A DNA stretch of 64,000 nucleotides from Ghiorsea bivora (GCF_000744415.1 NZ_JQLW01000005.1:100650-164649); one strand, 5' to 3'. Shown: positions 47,670 through 56,598, counted from the stretch's first letter. The notes: generated by a model not told the origin, from the sequence alone. A program made the numbers and translations.

Positions 47670-49703
47670 ATGACCATGAATATCATTGCAAACCAACTCC
47701 CCCCTTTTGACGTACTCGACCCTAAAAATAACATCCAAACACTTGAGCAAACACTTGCCGATGCTAAACAACGCATCGATACTTTAGCAGCCCAATCCAC
47801 ACCCACTTGGGAAAGCCTCATGTTGCCCTTAGCAGAGATTGACGAGAGCATTTCAAGGCTATGGAGCCCCGTGTCTCACCTGCATTCAGTGTGCGACACC
47901 GAAAGCATTCGCCCGGTGTATGAACAAGGTGTACAAATCATGACCCAATGGGGCACTTGGATTGCAGGGCATCAAGATTTATTCAAAGCCATCCAAGCTT
48001 TAAGCCAAAGCGCCAGTTTTAAAGACTTGAGCGAGCCACAACAAACAGCCATCACCAATACGTTGCGCGATTTTAAACTGGCAGGCTCTGCACTGGAAGG
48101 CGCTGACAAAAAACGTTTTGCTGAAATCAAAATGCGTTTGGCTGAATTGGGCACATTATTTTCACAACATGTGCTCGATGCCACCCAAGCTTTCACCTTA
48201 CACATTGAAGATAAAAACAAGCTTGCAGGTTTACCTGAGTCTGCCATAGATGCTGCTGCACAACGTGCCCAAGATGATGGTAACCAAGGTTATCTATTCA
48301 CCTTAGATATCCCATCTTATTTGCCTTTAATGCAATACTTGGACGACTCAAACATTAGAGAAACCATGTATAAAGCTTATGTGACCCGCGCCAGTGAAGG
48401 TGAGTTAGATAATACGCCAGTCATTGAAGAAACCTTAAAATTACGCAAAGAAATGGCACAGCTTCTAGGTTTCGATAGTTATGCCGACTACTCACTTGCC
48501 GATAAAATGGCATCCAGCGTGGATGAAGTGAGTTCGTTTTTGCGCGATTTAGCACATAAATCGAAGAAAATGGCAAAAAAAGACCTAAAAGAACTACGAA
48601 ACTTTGCCGAAAACACCTTAAATATGCAAAAACTTGAAGCATGGGATATTCCTTACGCCTCTGAAAAGCTACGCCAAGAAAAATACGCCATATCCCAAGA
48701 TGAATTAAAACCGTGGTTTCCTGAATCATATGTTAAACAAGGTATGTTTACCTTGGCTGAAAAGTTATATGGCATTCAAATTGTGCCAGCTGATTCACCT
48801 GTATGGCATGAAAATGTGTGTTATTACGATGTGCTTGATAAACAAGGCAACAAAAAAGCAGGTTTTTATCTCGATCCTTATGCCCGCAAAGGTAAACGCG
48901 GTGGCGCATGGATGGATGAAGCTTTGGTGTCATGGCGTTTTGCCGATAACACATTACAACACCCTGTGGCTTATTTGGTGTGCAACTTCGATGCACCCGT
49001 CGGCAATAAACCTGCATTATGGACGCACGATGAAGTCATCACCCTATTCCACGAGTTTGGGCATGGTTTGCATCATATGATGACGGCTGTGGATGTACGC
49101 GAAGTGTCAGGCATCAATGGTGTGCCTTGGGATGCTGTGGAATTACCAAGCCAATTCATGGAAAATTTCTGTTGGGAACGCGAAGTACTCGACTTATTCG
49201 CCAAACATTATGAAACGGGCGAACCGTTGCCTCAAGCCATGTTTGAAAAAATGACCGCCGCAAAAAACTTCCAATCTGCCATGCAAATGCTGCGTCAGAT
49301 TGAGTTTTCGTTGTTTGATTTATTGCTTCATACTGATTTTGACCCCGAGGGCGAACAAACGGTGCAAGACAAGTTGGATGAAATCCGCGCAGAAGTGTCG
49401 GTACTTACCCCGCCATCGTTTAATAAATTCCAAAATAGCTTCTCGCATATCTTTGCAGGTGGTTATGCCGCAGGATATTTCAGCTACAAATGGGCGGAAG
49501 TATTGTCTGCCGATGCGTATGCTGCATTTGAAGAGGCATCGCTTGGCAAAAGTATCATCAATACTGAAGTGGCAAGCCAATTCCTTGATGAAGTCTTATC
49601 GCGTGGCGGCAGCAGAGATATGATGCAAAGCTATCAAAGCTTCCGAGGCAAAGCCCCAACGGTGGATGCCCTGCTTAAACACAATGGTATTCAGACGAAC
49701 TAA
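47670..49703 (+). CDS. prlC: Oligopeptidase A (M3 metallopeptidase)
   Basis: A 677-residue cytoplasmic zinc peptidase that degrades short peptides, including cleaved signal peptides. The zinc site HEFGHGLHHMM is in TLFHEFGHG, with the third ligand in VELPSQFMENFCWE. The family motif FSHIFAGGYAAGYFSYKWAEVLSADA is near the C-terminus. Start at 47670 or 47676; no strong ribosome site marks either. A single gene after the groESL terminator. Confidence 0.94.
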   Translation: MTMNIIANQLPPFDVLDPKNNIQTLEQTLADAKQRIDTLAAQSTPTWESLMLPLAEIDESISRLWSPVSHLHSVCDTESIRPVYEQGVQIMTQWGTWIAGHQDLFKAIQALSQSASFKDLSEPQQTAITNTLRDFKLAGSALEGADKKRFAEIKMRLAELGTLFSQHVLDATQAFTLHIEDKNKLAGLPESAIDAAAQRAQDDGNQGYLFTLDIPSYLPLMQYLDDSNIRETMYKAYVTRASEGELDNTPVIEETLKLRKEMAQLLGFDSYADYSLADKMASSVDEVSSFLRDLAHKSKKMAKKDLKELRNFAENTLNMQKLEAWDIPYASEKLRQEKYAISQDELKPWFPESYVKQGMFTLAEKLYGIQIVPADSPVWHENVCYYDVLDKQGNKKAGFYLDPYARKGKRGGAWMDEALVSWRFADNTLQHPVAYLVCNFDAPVGNKPALWTHDEVITLFHEFGHGLHHMMTAVDVREVSGINGVPWDAVELPSQFMENFCWEREVLDLFAKHYETGEPLPQAMFEKMTAAKNFQSAMQMLRQIEFSLFDLLLHTDFDPEGEQTVQDKLDEIRAEVSVLTPPSFNKFQNSFSHIFAGGYAAGYFSYKWAEVLSADAYAAFEEASLGKSIINTEVASQFLDEVLSRGGSRDMMQSYQSFRGKAPTVDALLKHNGIQTN

Positions 49704-49710
49704 AATATGT

Positions 49711-50655
49711 CTAAGGGCTAACCATAGCCCCTAAATTCTGCTGCAACACATACGTATAAGTCTCTGTCGTTTTCACATCCGCATGACCAAGAAGCTTTTG
49801 CACCACCCGAATGTTCGTACCAGCTTCCAACAGGTGCGTGGCAAAGGAATGGCGCAGCGTATGCGATGTTACCCTTTTGTTGATGCCTGCTTTTTCTTTT
49901 GCGCTTTTTATTGCTTTTTGTAAGTTGGATTGATTCACATGGTGACGACGAACCTCTCCATTCTCAGAGTCTTTTGATAGCGTTTTGGGTGGGGAAATAA
50001 ATTGCCATGCCCACGTTCTTGGCGCGTTCGGATATTTTCTTGCCAAAAAATCAGGCAGCCAAACATTGGCAATCCCATGCGATCAAATAAAGTTCGAATA
50101 ACATGCAGCTGCGCTTTTAAGTCGTCATACAAAGCCTTCATTAACAAGCTTGTACGGTCTTTATTTCCTTTGCCTGCGTGGACAGGTAAACAACCGTAGT
50201 CACAACCAATATCCTGAACCCGCAAACGAAGCAGCTCATTCAGACTCAACCCCACACGATACATCAGACGTGCCATCAACAGCATTCCCCCCTTGCATGG
50301 CATCGAAAAGATAACTTATTTCTTTTTAACATAACGAGCAAGCGCGGTGACCTTTTCGAGCGAACCGCAGTAATATCATCAGCAAAGGGTAAATGAAGAA
50401 CATTTTCATACAAAAAAAGCAGTGCATTAAACGCCTAATTTTGCGTTGATACAGCAACATGTTTCTCTACCACCAAATGACTCAAATAAGATTCAACCTC
50501 GGGCTTCCCCATATCTTTTGGATGTCGTTTTTGATGAAAAATATAAAGTCTTTAATCCAATAAGTAATATGCCTCTTCTGTGCGCTTCCCATAATGATAA
50601 TAGGCATGACCTCACTCACCTGATCCATCAAACGCACAGCTTGAGAACGAAAAGA
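49711..50655 (-). pseudogene. intI: Integron integrase, decayed
   Basis: Pieces of one tyrosine recombinase are spread over three frames. In order they read [45 protein letters not shown], then VSTQN followed by a TAG stop (50435-50437) where family members have Gln. FNALLFLYENVL, LMARLMYRVGLSLNELL and GKGNKDRTS follow. After another shift come [16 protein letters not shown] and [14 protein letters not shown], the extra segment found only in integron integrases, then [13 protein letters not shown] and [16 protein letters not shown] with the catalytic His, Arg, His and Tyr. At least four frame breaks plus the stop mean it cannot be active. It reads away from the cassette genes at 50.8-52 kb, as intI normally does. 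Confidence 0.85.
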
Positions 50656-50794
50656 TGATTAACCTTGACCTTAGATGAGTATGTCGGCATTGTAGTTCCT
50701 GCTCCACTTTCAATCTTTAATATGCAATATAGTGGAAACATTGTCCACCTATAAGAGTTTATAATGAGGAATGATGCTTACTCCTATTCGGATA

Positions 50795-50801
50795 GTTAGG
50801 C
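50795..50801 (+). other. GTTAGGC recombination core (attI/cassette junction)
   Basis: The heptamer fits the integron core GTTRRRY and lies between the intI remnant and the first cassette gene, 27 bp before its ATG. Its last six bases are exactly complementary to the GCCTAAC left arm of the attC site at the other end of the same cassette, as expected for a circularising cassette. Confidence 0.65.
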
Positions 50802-50827
50802 AATACGGAATCAAAAAGGGAACCTAC

Positions 50828-51508
50828 ATGAAAATACTCCTTGTACTTACATCACATAATCAACTTGGAAATACAGGACAGAAAACTGGATTCTGGCTAG
50901 AGGAGTTTGCTACGCCTTACTACATATTCAAGGATGCAAATGCAGATATCACACTTGTCTCTCCTAATGGAGGGCAACCACCTCTGGATCCCAAAAGTGA
51001 CGAGCCAGACTTCCAAACAGAAGCAACTGAACGCTTCAAGGGGGACGATGACGCTCAAGCGGCGCTAGCAAATACGTTGAAACTATCAGATATTTCACCT
51101 GATGATTACGATGCTGTATTTTATGCTGGTGGACATGGTCCACTGTGGGATTTGGCCGAAGATCGTAACTCTATAGCCTTAATTGAAACAATGTATACCT
51201 CTGGGAAACCGGTTGCTGCAGTTTGTCACGCACCTGCGGTACTCCGTCATACCAAAACCCCGGATGGTTCCCCCTTAATAAAGGGCAAGTCTGTAACTGG
51301 TTTTAGCAACACTGAAGAAGACGCTGTTCAACTTTCAGAGGTTGTGCCGTTTCTGCTGGAAGATGAGTTAAAAGCGAAAGGAGCAAGCTATTCAAAGGCC
51401 GACGACTGGCATCCATATGCCATTACTGACGGCAACTTGATAACCGGCCAAAACCCGGCCTCATCAGATCCTGTGGCGAGGGCTGTGCTAGAGAAATTAA
51501 AACAATAA
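50828..51508 (+). CDS. DJ-1/PfpI-family (Hsp31-like) protein, integron cassette gene
   Basis: A 226-residue protein of the class I glutamine amidotransferase-like fold. VLTSHNQLGNTGQKTGFWLEEFATPY opens the fold; YAGGHGPLWDL and the nucleophile elbow AAVCHAPAVL with the catalytic Cys follow. Hsp31-type relatives act as chaperones, glyoxalase III or deglycases, and the exact activity is unknown. The ATG at 50828 has AAAGGGA upstream and is preferred to an earlier ATG at 50771 that lies outside the cassette core. The gene is bounded by an integron core and an attC site, so it was most likely acquired as a cassette. Confidence 0.88.
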   Translation: MKILLVLTSHNQLGNTGQKTGFWLEEFATPYYIFKDANADITLVSPNGGQPPLDPKSDEPDFQTEATERFKGDDDAQAALANTLKLSDISPDDYDAVFYAGGHGPLWDLAEDRNSIALIETMYTSGKPVAAVCHAPAVLRHTKTPDGSPLIKGKSVTGFSNTEEDAVQLSEVVPFLLEDELKAKGASYSKADDWHPYAITDGNLITGQNPASSDPVARAVLEKLKQ

Positions 51509-51510
51509 AT

Positions 51511-51612
51511 GCCTAACAAACTCATCCAGCGGGACTTTCATAAGGTTCACAATTTTGGGCATTCGTAAAAATCGTGCCCCTTCTGAAAGCCCCTAATGAG
51601 GGCGTTATATGC
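51511..51612 (+). repeat. attC recombination site of the first cassette
   Basis: GCCTAAC at the left and GTTATAT at the right are the outer core sites. Inside them, AAACTCAT pairs with ATGAGGGC, and GGGACTTTCA pairs with TGAAAGCCCC, giving the long folded hairpin of attC sites. Length about 102 bp. The left core is the exact complement of the cassette's 5' core (GTTAGGC). It starts three bases after the DJ-1 gene stop. Confidence 0.8.
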
Positions 51613-51626
51613 AATAGGGAGTTACA

Positions 51627-51980
51627 ATATCATCTGACGCATACGAAGAGCAAAAAGCATCAAGTGGTTCACTAGCTACGATAATTTTTATAATTTCTGG
51701 CCTATATCTGTTCATAGATAATCTTGGCTTTGGTTCATTGATATCACTAAGAGCATTAAGCTTTTTCGTTGTTGGTATGTTTGCTGCGGCAATTATAATC
51801 GGTGTGCCGGCTTATTTACTACAACGAGCTGTAGGAAAAGTTCTTATAAAAACGGTGTCAGATCCATATTCAGAAGCTGCAATTAACAAAATCAAATTAA
51901 TCGGCGTGGCTTTATTGCTAGTTCAGGTAATGGTCATCTTCGTAATCACGAAGCTTGCGTTCCAGTGGTTAATGCTATGA
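51627..51980 (+). CDS. Small three-helix membrane protein, integron cassette gene, ATA-like start
   Basis: A frame open from a TAG at 51615-51617 to 51980 encodes up to 117 residues. Three hydrophobic segments are predicted: LATIIFIISGLYLFI, ALSFFVVGMFAAAIIIGV and IKLIGVALLLVQVMVIFVITKLAF. No ATG, GTG or TTG occurs before the first helix. An AGGGAG ribosome site is well placed before an ATA codon at 51627, suggesting a non-standard or mutated ATG start. The first standard start (TTG at 51738) would drop the first helix. No family recognised. It fills the second integron cassette. Confidence 0.55.
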   Translation: MSSDAYEEQKASSGSLATIIFIISGLYLFIDNLGFGSLISLRALSFFVVGMFAAAIIIGVPAYLLQRAVGKVLIKTVSDPYSEAAINKIKLIGVALLLVQVMVIFVITKLAFQWLML

Positions 51981-51984
51981 GGTC

Positions 51985-52045
51985 GCATACAACAAATCAA
52001 TCAAGTACGCCTGCAAAAATCAGGTCTTGATGCAGGGTAAAATGC
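51985..52045 (+). repeat. Degenerate short attC site of the second cassette
   Basis: GCATACAAC at the left matches the complement of the cassette's own 5' core GTTATATGC except for one base. Inside, ATCAAG pairs with CTTGAT and GCCTG with CAGG. The right core GTAAAATGC has drifted from GTTRRRY. About 61 bp, a short attC. Confidence 0.6.
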
Positions 52046-52200
52046 ATTTCTTGACAGAGGTTCTCAAGAAAGTATCTGACCCCTATCTTCATTTAAAGGA
52101 GACTAAGGGTAGCCTAAAATATATCATGAAGTCATCATCTTCAGATGTTGATACTCCTGAATGGCATCTTTTAAGCAGCTCTAAGAAAGGCTGGCGCTGA
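52042..52200 (+). CDS. Possible 52-residue ORF after the integron cassettes
   Basis: An ATG within the right core of the second attC, with AGGG six bases upstream, opens a 52-codon frame ending at TGA 52198-52200. The peptide starts MHFLTEVLKKVSDPYLHLKE and ends KKGWR. I recognise no family. It may be a remnant of a third cassette or an unrelated small gene. Confidence 0.3.
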   Translation: MHFLTEVLKKVSDPYLHLKETKGSLKYIMKSSSSDVDTPEWHLLSSSKKGWR

Positions 52201-52219
52201 TACAAGTTCTTATGAATCA

Positions 52220-52247
52220 TTGACACCAAAGATGCGCCGATTATGAT
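52220..52247 (+). promoter_or_regulatory. Promoter of the rpmH-rnpA operon
   Basis: A consensus TTGACA and TATGAT are separated by 16 bp, about 35 bp before the rpmH ATG. This is a strong sigma-70 promoter, as expected for a ribosomal-protein gene. Confidence 0.8.
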
Positions 52248-52281
52248 GCGCTTCCTTTTTTCGGATTAGTAGGAGTTTCAA

Positions 52282-52416
52282 ATGAGTTTTACATACAAAC
52301 CAAGTCGTATTCGTCGCGCTCGCACATGTGGATTCCGTGCTCGCATGGCAACTCGTGGTGGTCGCGCTGTACTTAACCGTCGCCGTGCTAAAGGCCGCAA
52401 ACGTCTATCTGCATAA
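52282..52416 (+). CDS. rpmH: Ribosomal protein L34
   Basis: A 44-residue, highly basic large-subunit protein. [22 protein letters not shown] and the ending [13 protein letters not shown] match L34 over its whole length. AGGAG precedes the ATG. First gene of rpmH-rnpA-yidD-yidC-mnmE, the usual operon near the chromosomal replication origin in many proteobacteria, though no dnaA or oriC is seen here. Confidence 0.97.
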   Translation: MSFTYKPSRIRRARTCGFRARMATRGGRAVLNRRRAKGRKRLSA

Positions 52417-52748
52417 AAACAGATTTCCCTCGTGAATTCCGTTTAATCAGTAAAACTGATTTTGCGCGAATGAAACAAGGCAAACGTTTTAGAGTTTTAG
52501 GATTGAATTTGATAGTGGCCCCAAATGCTTGTAATCATGCACGTTTGGGGCTTGCTGTATCTACAAAGTATGGCAACGCTGTGCAACGCAATCGGCTCAA
52601 ACGATGTCTAAGAAGTGCATTTCGCCAACACCCAATTCGTAATAAACACATGGATATATTGGCCATACCAACACCACAATTACAAAGCAACCAGGTCTCA
52701 GAACAGACCATGAATACTTGCTTTGATAAGCTACTTAGTCGCATTTAA
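52413..52748 (+). CDS. rnpA: Ribonuclease P protein component
   Basis: The protein subunit that helps RNase P bind pre-tRNA leaders. The conserved core includes [13 protein letters not shown] (the RNR signature, here VQRNRLKR) and [13 protein letters not shown]. The family N-terminus [22 protein letters not shown] is fully encoded, but its first part lies before the first ATG (52470). No ATG, GTG or TTG exists upstream in frame back to a TAA at about 52387. An ATA at 52413, overlapping the rpmH stop, would give 111 residues; starting at 52470 gives a 92-residue protein lacking a conserved RNA-contact region. The start therefore appears to be non-standard. Confidence 0.88.
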   Translation: MKTDFPREFRLISKTDFARMKQGKRFRVLGLNLIVAPNACNHARLGLAVSTKYGNAVQRNRLKRCLRSAFRQHPIRNKHMDILAIPTPQLQSNQVSEQTMNTCFDKLLSRI

Positions 52749-52749
52749 T

Positions 52750-52962
52750 ATGCAGTGGATTTTAATCAAAATAGTACAGTTCTACCGCTATATTATTTCA
52801 CCCATGTTGCCTTCGCGCTGTCGTTTTATGCCCACTTGTTCCGAGTATGCACTTGAAGCACTGCAAAAATACGGAGCCATCAAAGGTGGTTGGTTGGCGC
52901 TCAAACGTATTCTACGTTGCCATCCGTTCTCATCATGTCATGGTTACGACCCGCTGCCGTAG
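52750..52962 (+). CDS. yidD: Membrane protein insertion efficiency factor YidD
   Basis: A 70-residue membrane-associated protein with the family pattern [29 protein letters not shown] and [14 protein letters not shown], including conserved cysteines. It aids YidC-dependent insertion by an undefined mechanism. The ATG at 52750 follows the rnpA stop by one base. Confidence 0.95.
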   Translation: MQWILIKIVQFYRYIISPMLPSRCRFMPTCSEYALEALQKYGAIKGGWLALKRILRCHPFSSCHGYDPLP

Positions 52963-53006
52963 GCAGCAACCTTTTTTAACACATTTAAACATATAGGATT
53001 TATCGA

Positions 53007-54605
53007 ATGGACAACAAAAACCTGATTTTAGCTTTTGCACTTTCCATGTTTGTTCTCATGGCTTGGGGCTGGATGTTTCCGCAACAAGAAGTTATAAAAC
53101 CTGTGACACAACAGGATGTTCCAAGCCCAATCGATGCTGAACACACCATAGCGCCACTTACCGCTACAGCCCAAGCACCAAACAATGCTACACAAGCAAC
53201 CGTCACCAAACCTGCAACAAGCAAAGAGGTTTTAGCAACCAACATTATTTCTGAATTTGGCAATGATGTGTTATCCTTGAAAATCAATGCCCGCGGTTGG
53301 TTAACTGAAGCCACACTGCTTCAATACCAACAAGCACTCGACAACCCAGAAAAAATCAAACTTCTTTTGCAAAATGAATTTCATCAAGCTTATATCAACA
53401 GCGGCGTACTTACGCAAAAACTCGTTGAACCCTTCAAACTTGTTTCACTTCAAGATAACAATGGTACAACAGTGGCTCAATTTGAAGGTAAATTGAGCGA
53501 TGGTTACATCTGGCAACGTACTTACACTTTAGAACAAGGTTCGTATGTTCTTAAAACAGAAGACCGTATCAAAGGCGGTGCTGGGCTTAAATTATACCTA
53601 CAAGTCGTTGAGAAAAATCCAATTGAAGCTGCAACAAAAAATTACAATGAACATGATGGTCCGATTGGGTTGTTTAACGGTGATTTAGTTGAAGTGACTT
53701 ATGACGAGTTGGATGAAACGGGTGAGAAAAAATTTGCATCCGTTGGCGGTTGGACTGGCATGATGACCCGCTATTTCATGAACACAATTTATGCTGCAGA
53801 CCAAGAAGAACACTACCGTTATTATTTTAAAGGTGATGGCAGAGCATATCAAGCTGGGCTTATCCATGATGGTGTCGTGGATAATGGTGACATGGTATTT
53901 GAAAATAATATCTTTGTTGGCCCTAAATCTGTGCCCGAGTTAGAAAAACTTGGTGTAGGTCTTGATCGAGCGGTTGATTTCGGATGGTTAACGGTTATCG
54001 CCAAACCATTACACGAAGTCATGCTTTGGTTGCACCAATATATCCCTAACTATGGTTTGATTATCATCTTGATGGTGCTTGCCCTAAAAGCGATATTATT
54101 TATCCCAACACAAAGTGGTTATCGCTCTATGGCGAATATGCGCAAACTTCAGCCTGAAATGGCAAGGCTCAAAGACCGCTACGGTGATGATAGACAAAAA
54201 ATGGGCCAAGAAGTAATGGCACTGTATAAGAAAAACAAAGTAAACCCACTGGGTGGCTGCCTACCTATCTTAGCACAAATGCCTATATTCTTTGCGCTTT
54301 ATAAAGTACTCCTTATTTCTATCGAATTGCGCCAAGCGCCTTTCTACGGTTGGATACATGATTTATCCGTACAAGACCCTTATTTCGTATTACCTGTGTT
54401 AATGGGTATATCGATGTTTATCCAAATGCAGCTTAACCCTGCACCAACTGACCCAATCCAAGCTAAGGTAATGAAATTCTTACCCTTGTTTATGACGGCG
54501 ATGTTCTTGTTCTTCCCTGCAGGTTTGGTCTTGTATTGGGTTGTGAATAATATTCTTTCCATCATTCAGCAACGTTTGGTTATGCGGAGCATGAATGTTG
54601 ACTAA
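53007..54605 (+). CDS. yidC: Membrane protein insertase YidC
   Basis: A 532-residue inner-membrane insertase. First helix NLILAFALSMFVLMAWGWMF, then a large periplasmic beta domain (about residues 60-330), then the five-helix core with LHQYIPNYGLIIILMVLALKAILF, NPLGGCLPILAQMPIFFALY and the tail NNILSIIQQRLVM. It inserts proteins alone or with SecYEG. AGGA is found upstream of the ATG. Confidence 0.97.
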   Translation: MDNKNLILAFALSMFVLMAWGWMFPQQEVIKPVTQQDVPSPIDAEHTIAPLTATAQAPNNATQATVTKPATSKEVLATNIISEFGNDVLSLKINARGWLTEATLLQYQQALDNPEKIKLLLQNEFHQAYINSGVLTQKLVEPFKLVSLQDNNGTTVAQFEGKLSDGYIWQRTYTLEQGSYVLKTEDRIKGGAGLKLYLQVVEKNPIEAATKNYNEHDGPIGLFNGDLVEVTYDELDETGEKKFASVGGWTGMMTRYFMNTIYAADQEEHYRYYFKGDGRAYQAGLIHDGVVDNGDMVFENNIFVGPKSVPELEKLGVGLDRAVDFGWLTVIAKPLHEVMLWLHQYIPNYGLIIILMVLALKAILFIPTQSGYRSMANMRKLQPEMARLKDRYGDDRQKMGQEVMALYKKNKVNPLGGCLPILAQMPIFFALYKVLLISIELRQAPFYGWIHDLSVQDPYFVLPVLMGISMFIQMQLNPAPTDPIQAKVMKFLPLFMTAMFLFFPAGLVLYWVVNNILSIIQQRLVMRSMNVD

Positions 54606-54697
54606 GTTCCGAGCTTCATAGCTATTGCTCCCAATGACATCATGATCAAGGCAAAGGAGAGAAGTTTGCTAACACAGCAAATGAATAGCGCGTTACG

Positions 54698-56023
54698 ATG
54701 AATGATACTATTTCTGCGATTGCTACCCCACATGGTCGGGGTGGCATTGGTATCATCCGTTTATCGGGGCCACAGGCTGCTAGCATCGCTTTAAAGCTAT
54801 GCCAACGTGATAAACCCTTCACACCTCGCTTTGCCCACTTTCACCACTGGTACGATGATCAAGGTGAAACCATTGATCATGGCTTAACCATTTATTTTGC
54901 AGGCTCGAACGCTTATACAGGTGAAGATACTGTAGAACTACAAGCTCATGGTAGCCCTATGCTGCTGAAAGCCTTATTCGAACGCACCTTAATGCTTGGC
55001 TGTCGTGCTGCTGAGCCTGGTGAATTTACCCGCCGCGCAGTTGAACATGGCAAGATTGATTTATCCCAAGCTGAAGCTGTGGTGGCATGTATTGATGCAG
55101 CCACCCTAAGAGCTGCCAAACAAGCCCAAAAACAATTGGATGGCACATTTGGTCGCCGTATATCCCAGTATATGGATGATTTAACTTCTGTGGTGGCACA
55201 TGTAGAAGCATGTTTAGATTTCCCAGAAGATGAAGTACCAGAACTTTTTTATGGGCAACTTCGCCAACGTGTTGAATCCGAACTCATAACGCCTATTCAG
55301 CAACAGTTAAACAGTAAACTTGGCGAACGTTTATTTGAAGGGGCAACCGTTGCCATTATTGGTGAACCCAATGTTGGTAAATCCAGTTTATTAAATGCAT
55401 TGTCGGGGCGTGACCGAGCCATTGTCACAGATATTGCAGGTACTACCCGTGATACCCTAGAAGTTGATTTTGAAGTGCATGGTATCCCTATCCGCCTGAC
55501 CGATACCGCAGGTTTGCGGCAAACTGATGATATTGTTGAACAAGAAGGGGTAAGACGCGCCAAACAAACTGCCGAAACAGCAGACTTGGTTATTTTTATT
55601 GCTGACGCTTCTCGACCTGAAACTTGGACACCCGAAACACATTTTGAAAACCTTCATATTCACCTCAAAGTCATGAATAAGGTCGATAAAACCAAAACCT
55701 TAGATGCCAAAGACTTCTTACCCATCTCCATCAAACAAAACCAAGGTTTAGAAACACTGATTGAAGTCATGGCAACCCAATTGGGAGACACTGATTTGAC
55801 AGATGAGTCCGCCTTAGTGACCTCCTCCAGACATCGCGCAGCGCTTGAAGTATCACTCGCCCATATTGTTGCGGGTTTAGACATGTTAGGGCGAGAAGAA
55901 ATGATTGACTTAACAGCCATGGAATGGCGCAGGGCATGGTCTACGCTTGGTGAAATTCTTGGTATTGGTGATGTAGAGTTTATTCTCGACAAAGTTTTTT
56001 CTGAATTTTGTATCGGCAAATAA
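54698..56023 (+). CDS. mnmE: tRNA modification GTPase MnmE
   Basis: Works with MnmG to make (c)mnm5U34 on tRNA. The 441-residue protein has the formyl-tetrahydrofolate-binding N-terminal domain (TISAIATPHGRGGIGIIRLSG), a helical domain, the inserted G domain with GEPNVGKSSLLNAL, DIAGTTRD, DTAGLRQT and NKVD, and the essential C-terminal FCIGK. Last gene of the rpmH operon; a terminator follows. Confidence 0.97.
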   Translation: MNDTISAIATPHGRGGIGIIRLSGPQAASIALKLCQRDKPFTPRFAHFHHWYDDQGETIDHGLTIYFAGSNAYTGEDTVELQAHGSPMLLKALFERTLMLGCRAAEPGEFTRRAVEHGKIDLSQAEAVVACIDAATLRAAKQAQKQLDGTFGRRISQYMDDLTSVVAHVEACLDFPEDEVPELFYGQLRQRVESELITPIQQQLNSKLGERLFEGATVAIIGEPNVGKSSLLNALSGRDRAIVTDIAGTTRDTLEVDFEVHGIPIRLTDTAGLRQTDDIVEQEGVRRAKQTAETADLVIFIADASRPETWTPETHFENLHIHLKVMNKVDKTKTLDAKDFLPISIKQNQGLETLIEVMATQLGDTDLTDESALVTSSRHRAALEVSLAHIVAGLDMLGREEMIDLTAMEWRRAWSTLGEILGIGDVEFILDKVFSEFCIGK

Positions 56024-56033
56024 ACACATAAAA

Positions 56034-56061
56034 AAAGACCTAAGCTTTGGCTTAGATCTTT
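56034..56061. terminator. Bidirectional terminator after mnmE
   Basis: A near-perfect stem (AAAGACCTAAGC / GCTTAGATCTTT, one mismatch) with a four-base loop is flanked by AAAAAA and TTTAAA. It serves mnmE and the convergent exported-protein gene. Confidence 0.8.
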
Positions 56062-56091
56062 AAATCAACCACAACCACAACAGTGGGTGTA

Positions 56092-56598
56092 TTAGTCTTC
56101 AACACTCACATTGGCATAAAAAGCAATACCAGTATTTTCATCTTCATCCAACATAAACCATCCATCAAAACCTTGTGAAGTATCTGGAATATTCGTATGT
56201 GGAATAAACAATGTTTTGCGCAAGTTTTCACCACGCCCTACTTTAATAATTTTACAAAGACCACCCAATAAAAACGAGGTATCTTCTTTGGTACTTTCAT
56301 CTTTATAACTCAGCTGACAATCCACACCAAAATCACCAAGGCTGCCTGACTCATCACGCAATACGCTGGTCTGCAGAGTAATCACATCACCATCAATAGC
56401 ACCTGCAGTGTGTGCTAAGGCAAGAATTTGTGAACCCTCCATCGCCGAAATAAAATCACTAAACGTTCCTTCTACAATCGGTGAAAATTCAAAACCTTTA
56501 TCCACCTTCTGAAATGCCGCAAAATTCACGCTTCTAACCTCACCGGCTAAGCTTAAAGTTGGAATAAACAGAATGAAAACCAATAGATATTTAAACAT
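56092..56598 (-). CDS. Exported protein of unknown function, paralogue B
   Basis: A 168-residue protein with a signal peptide (FKYLLVFILFIPTLSLAG). The mature part has two cysteines (VDCQLSY and GGLCKII), probably disulphide-bonded, and a DEDENTGIAFYANVSVED C-terminus. It closely resembles the neighbouring upstream gene over the whole length, with long identical stretches such as GDVITLQTSVLRDESG and the shared ending motif DTSQGFDGWFMLDEDE. The fold may be an OB-like barrel, but I recognise no family. GGGAGG precedes the ATG at 56598. It lies 66 bp after its paralogue. Confidence 0.85.
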   Translation of the reverse strand: MFKYLLVFILFIPTLSLAGEVRSVNFAAFQKVDKGFEFSPIVEGTFSDFISAMEGSQILALAHTAGAIDGDVITLQTSVLRDESGSLGDFGVDCQLSYKDESTKEDTSFLLGGLCKIIKVGRGENLRKTLFIPHTNIPDTSQGFDGWFMLDEDENTGIAFYANVSVED

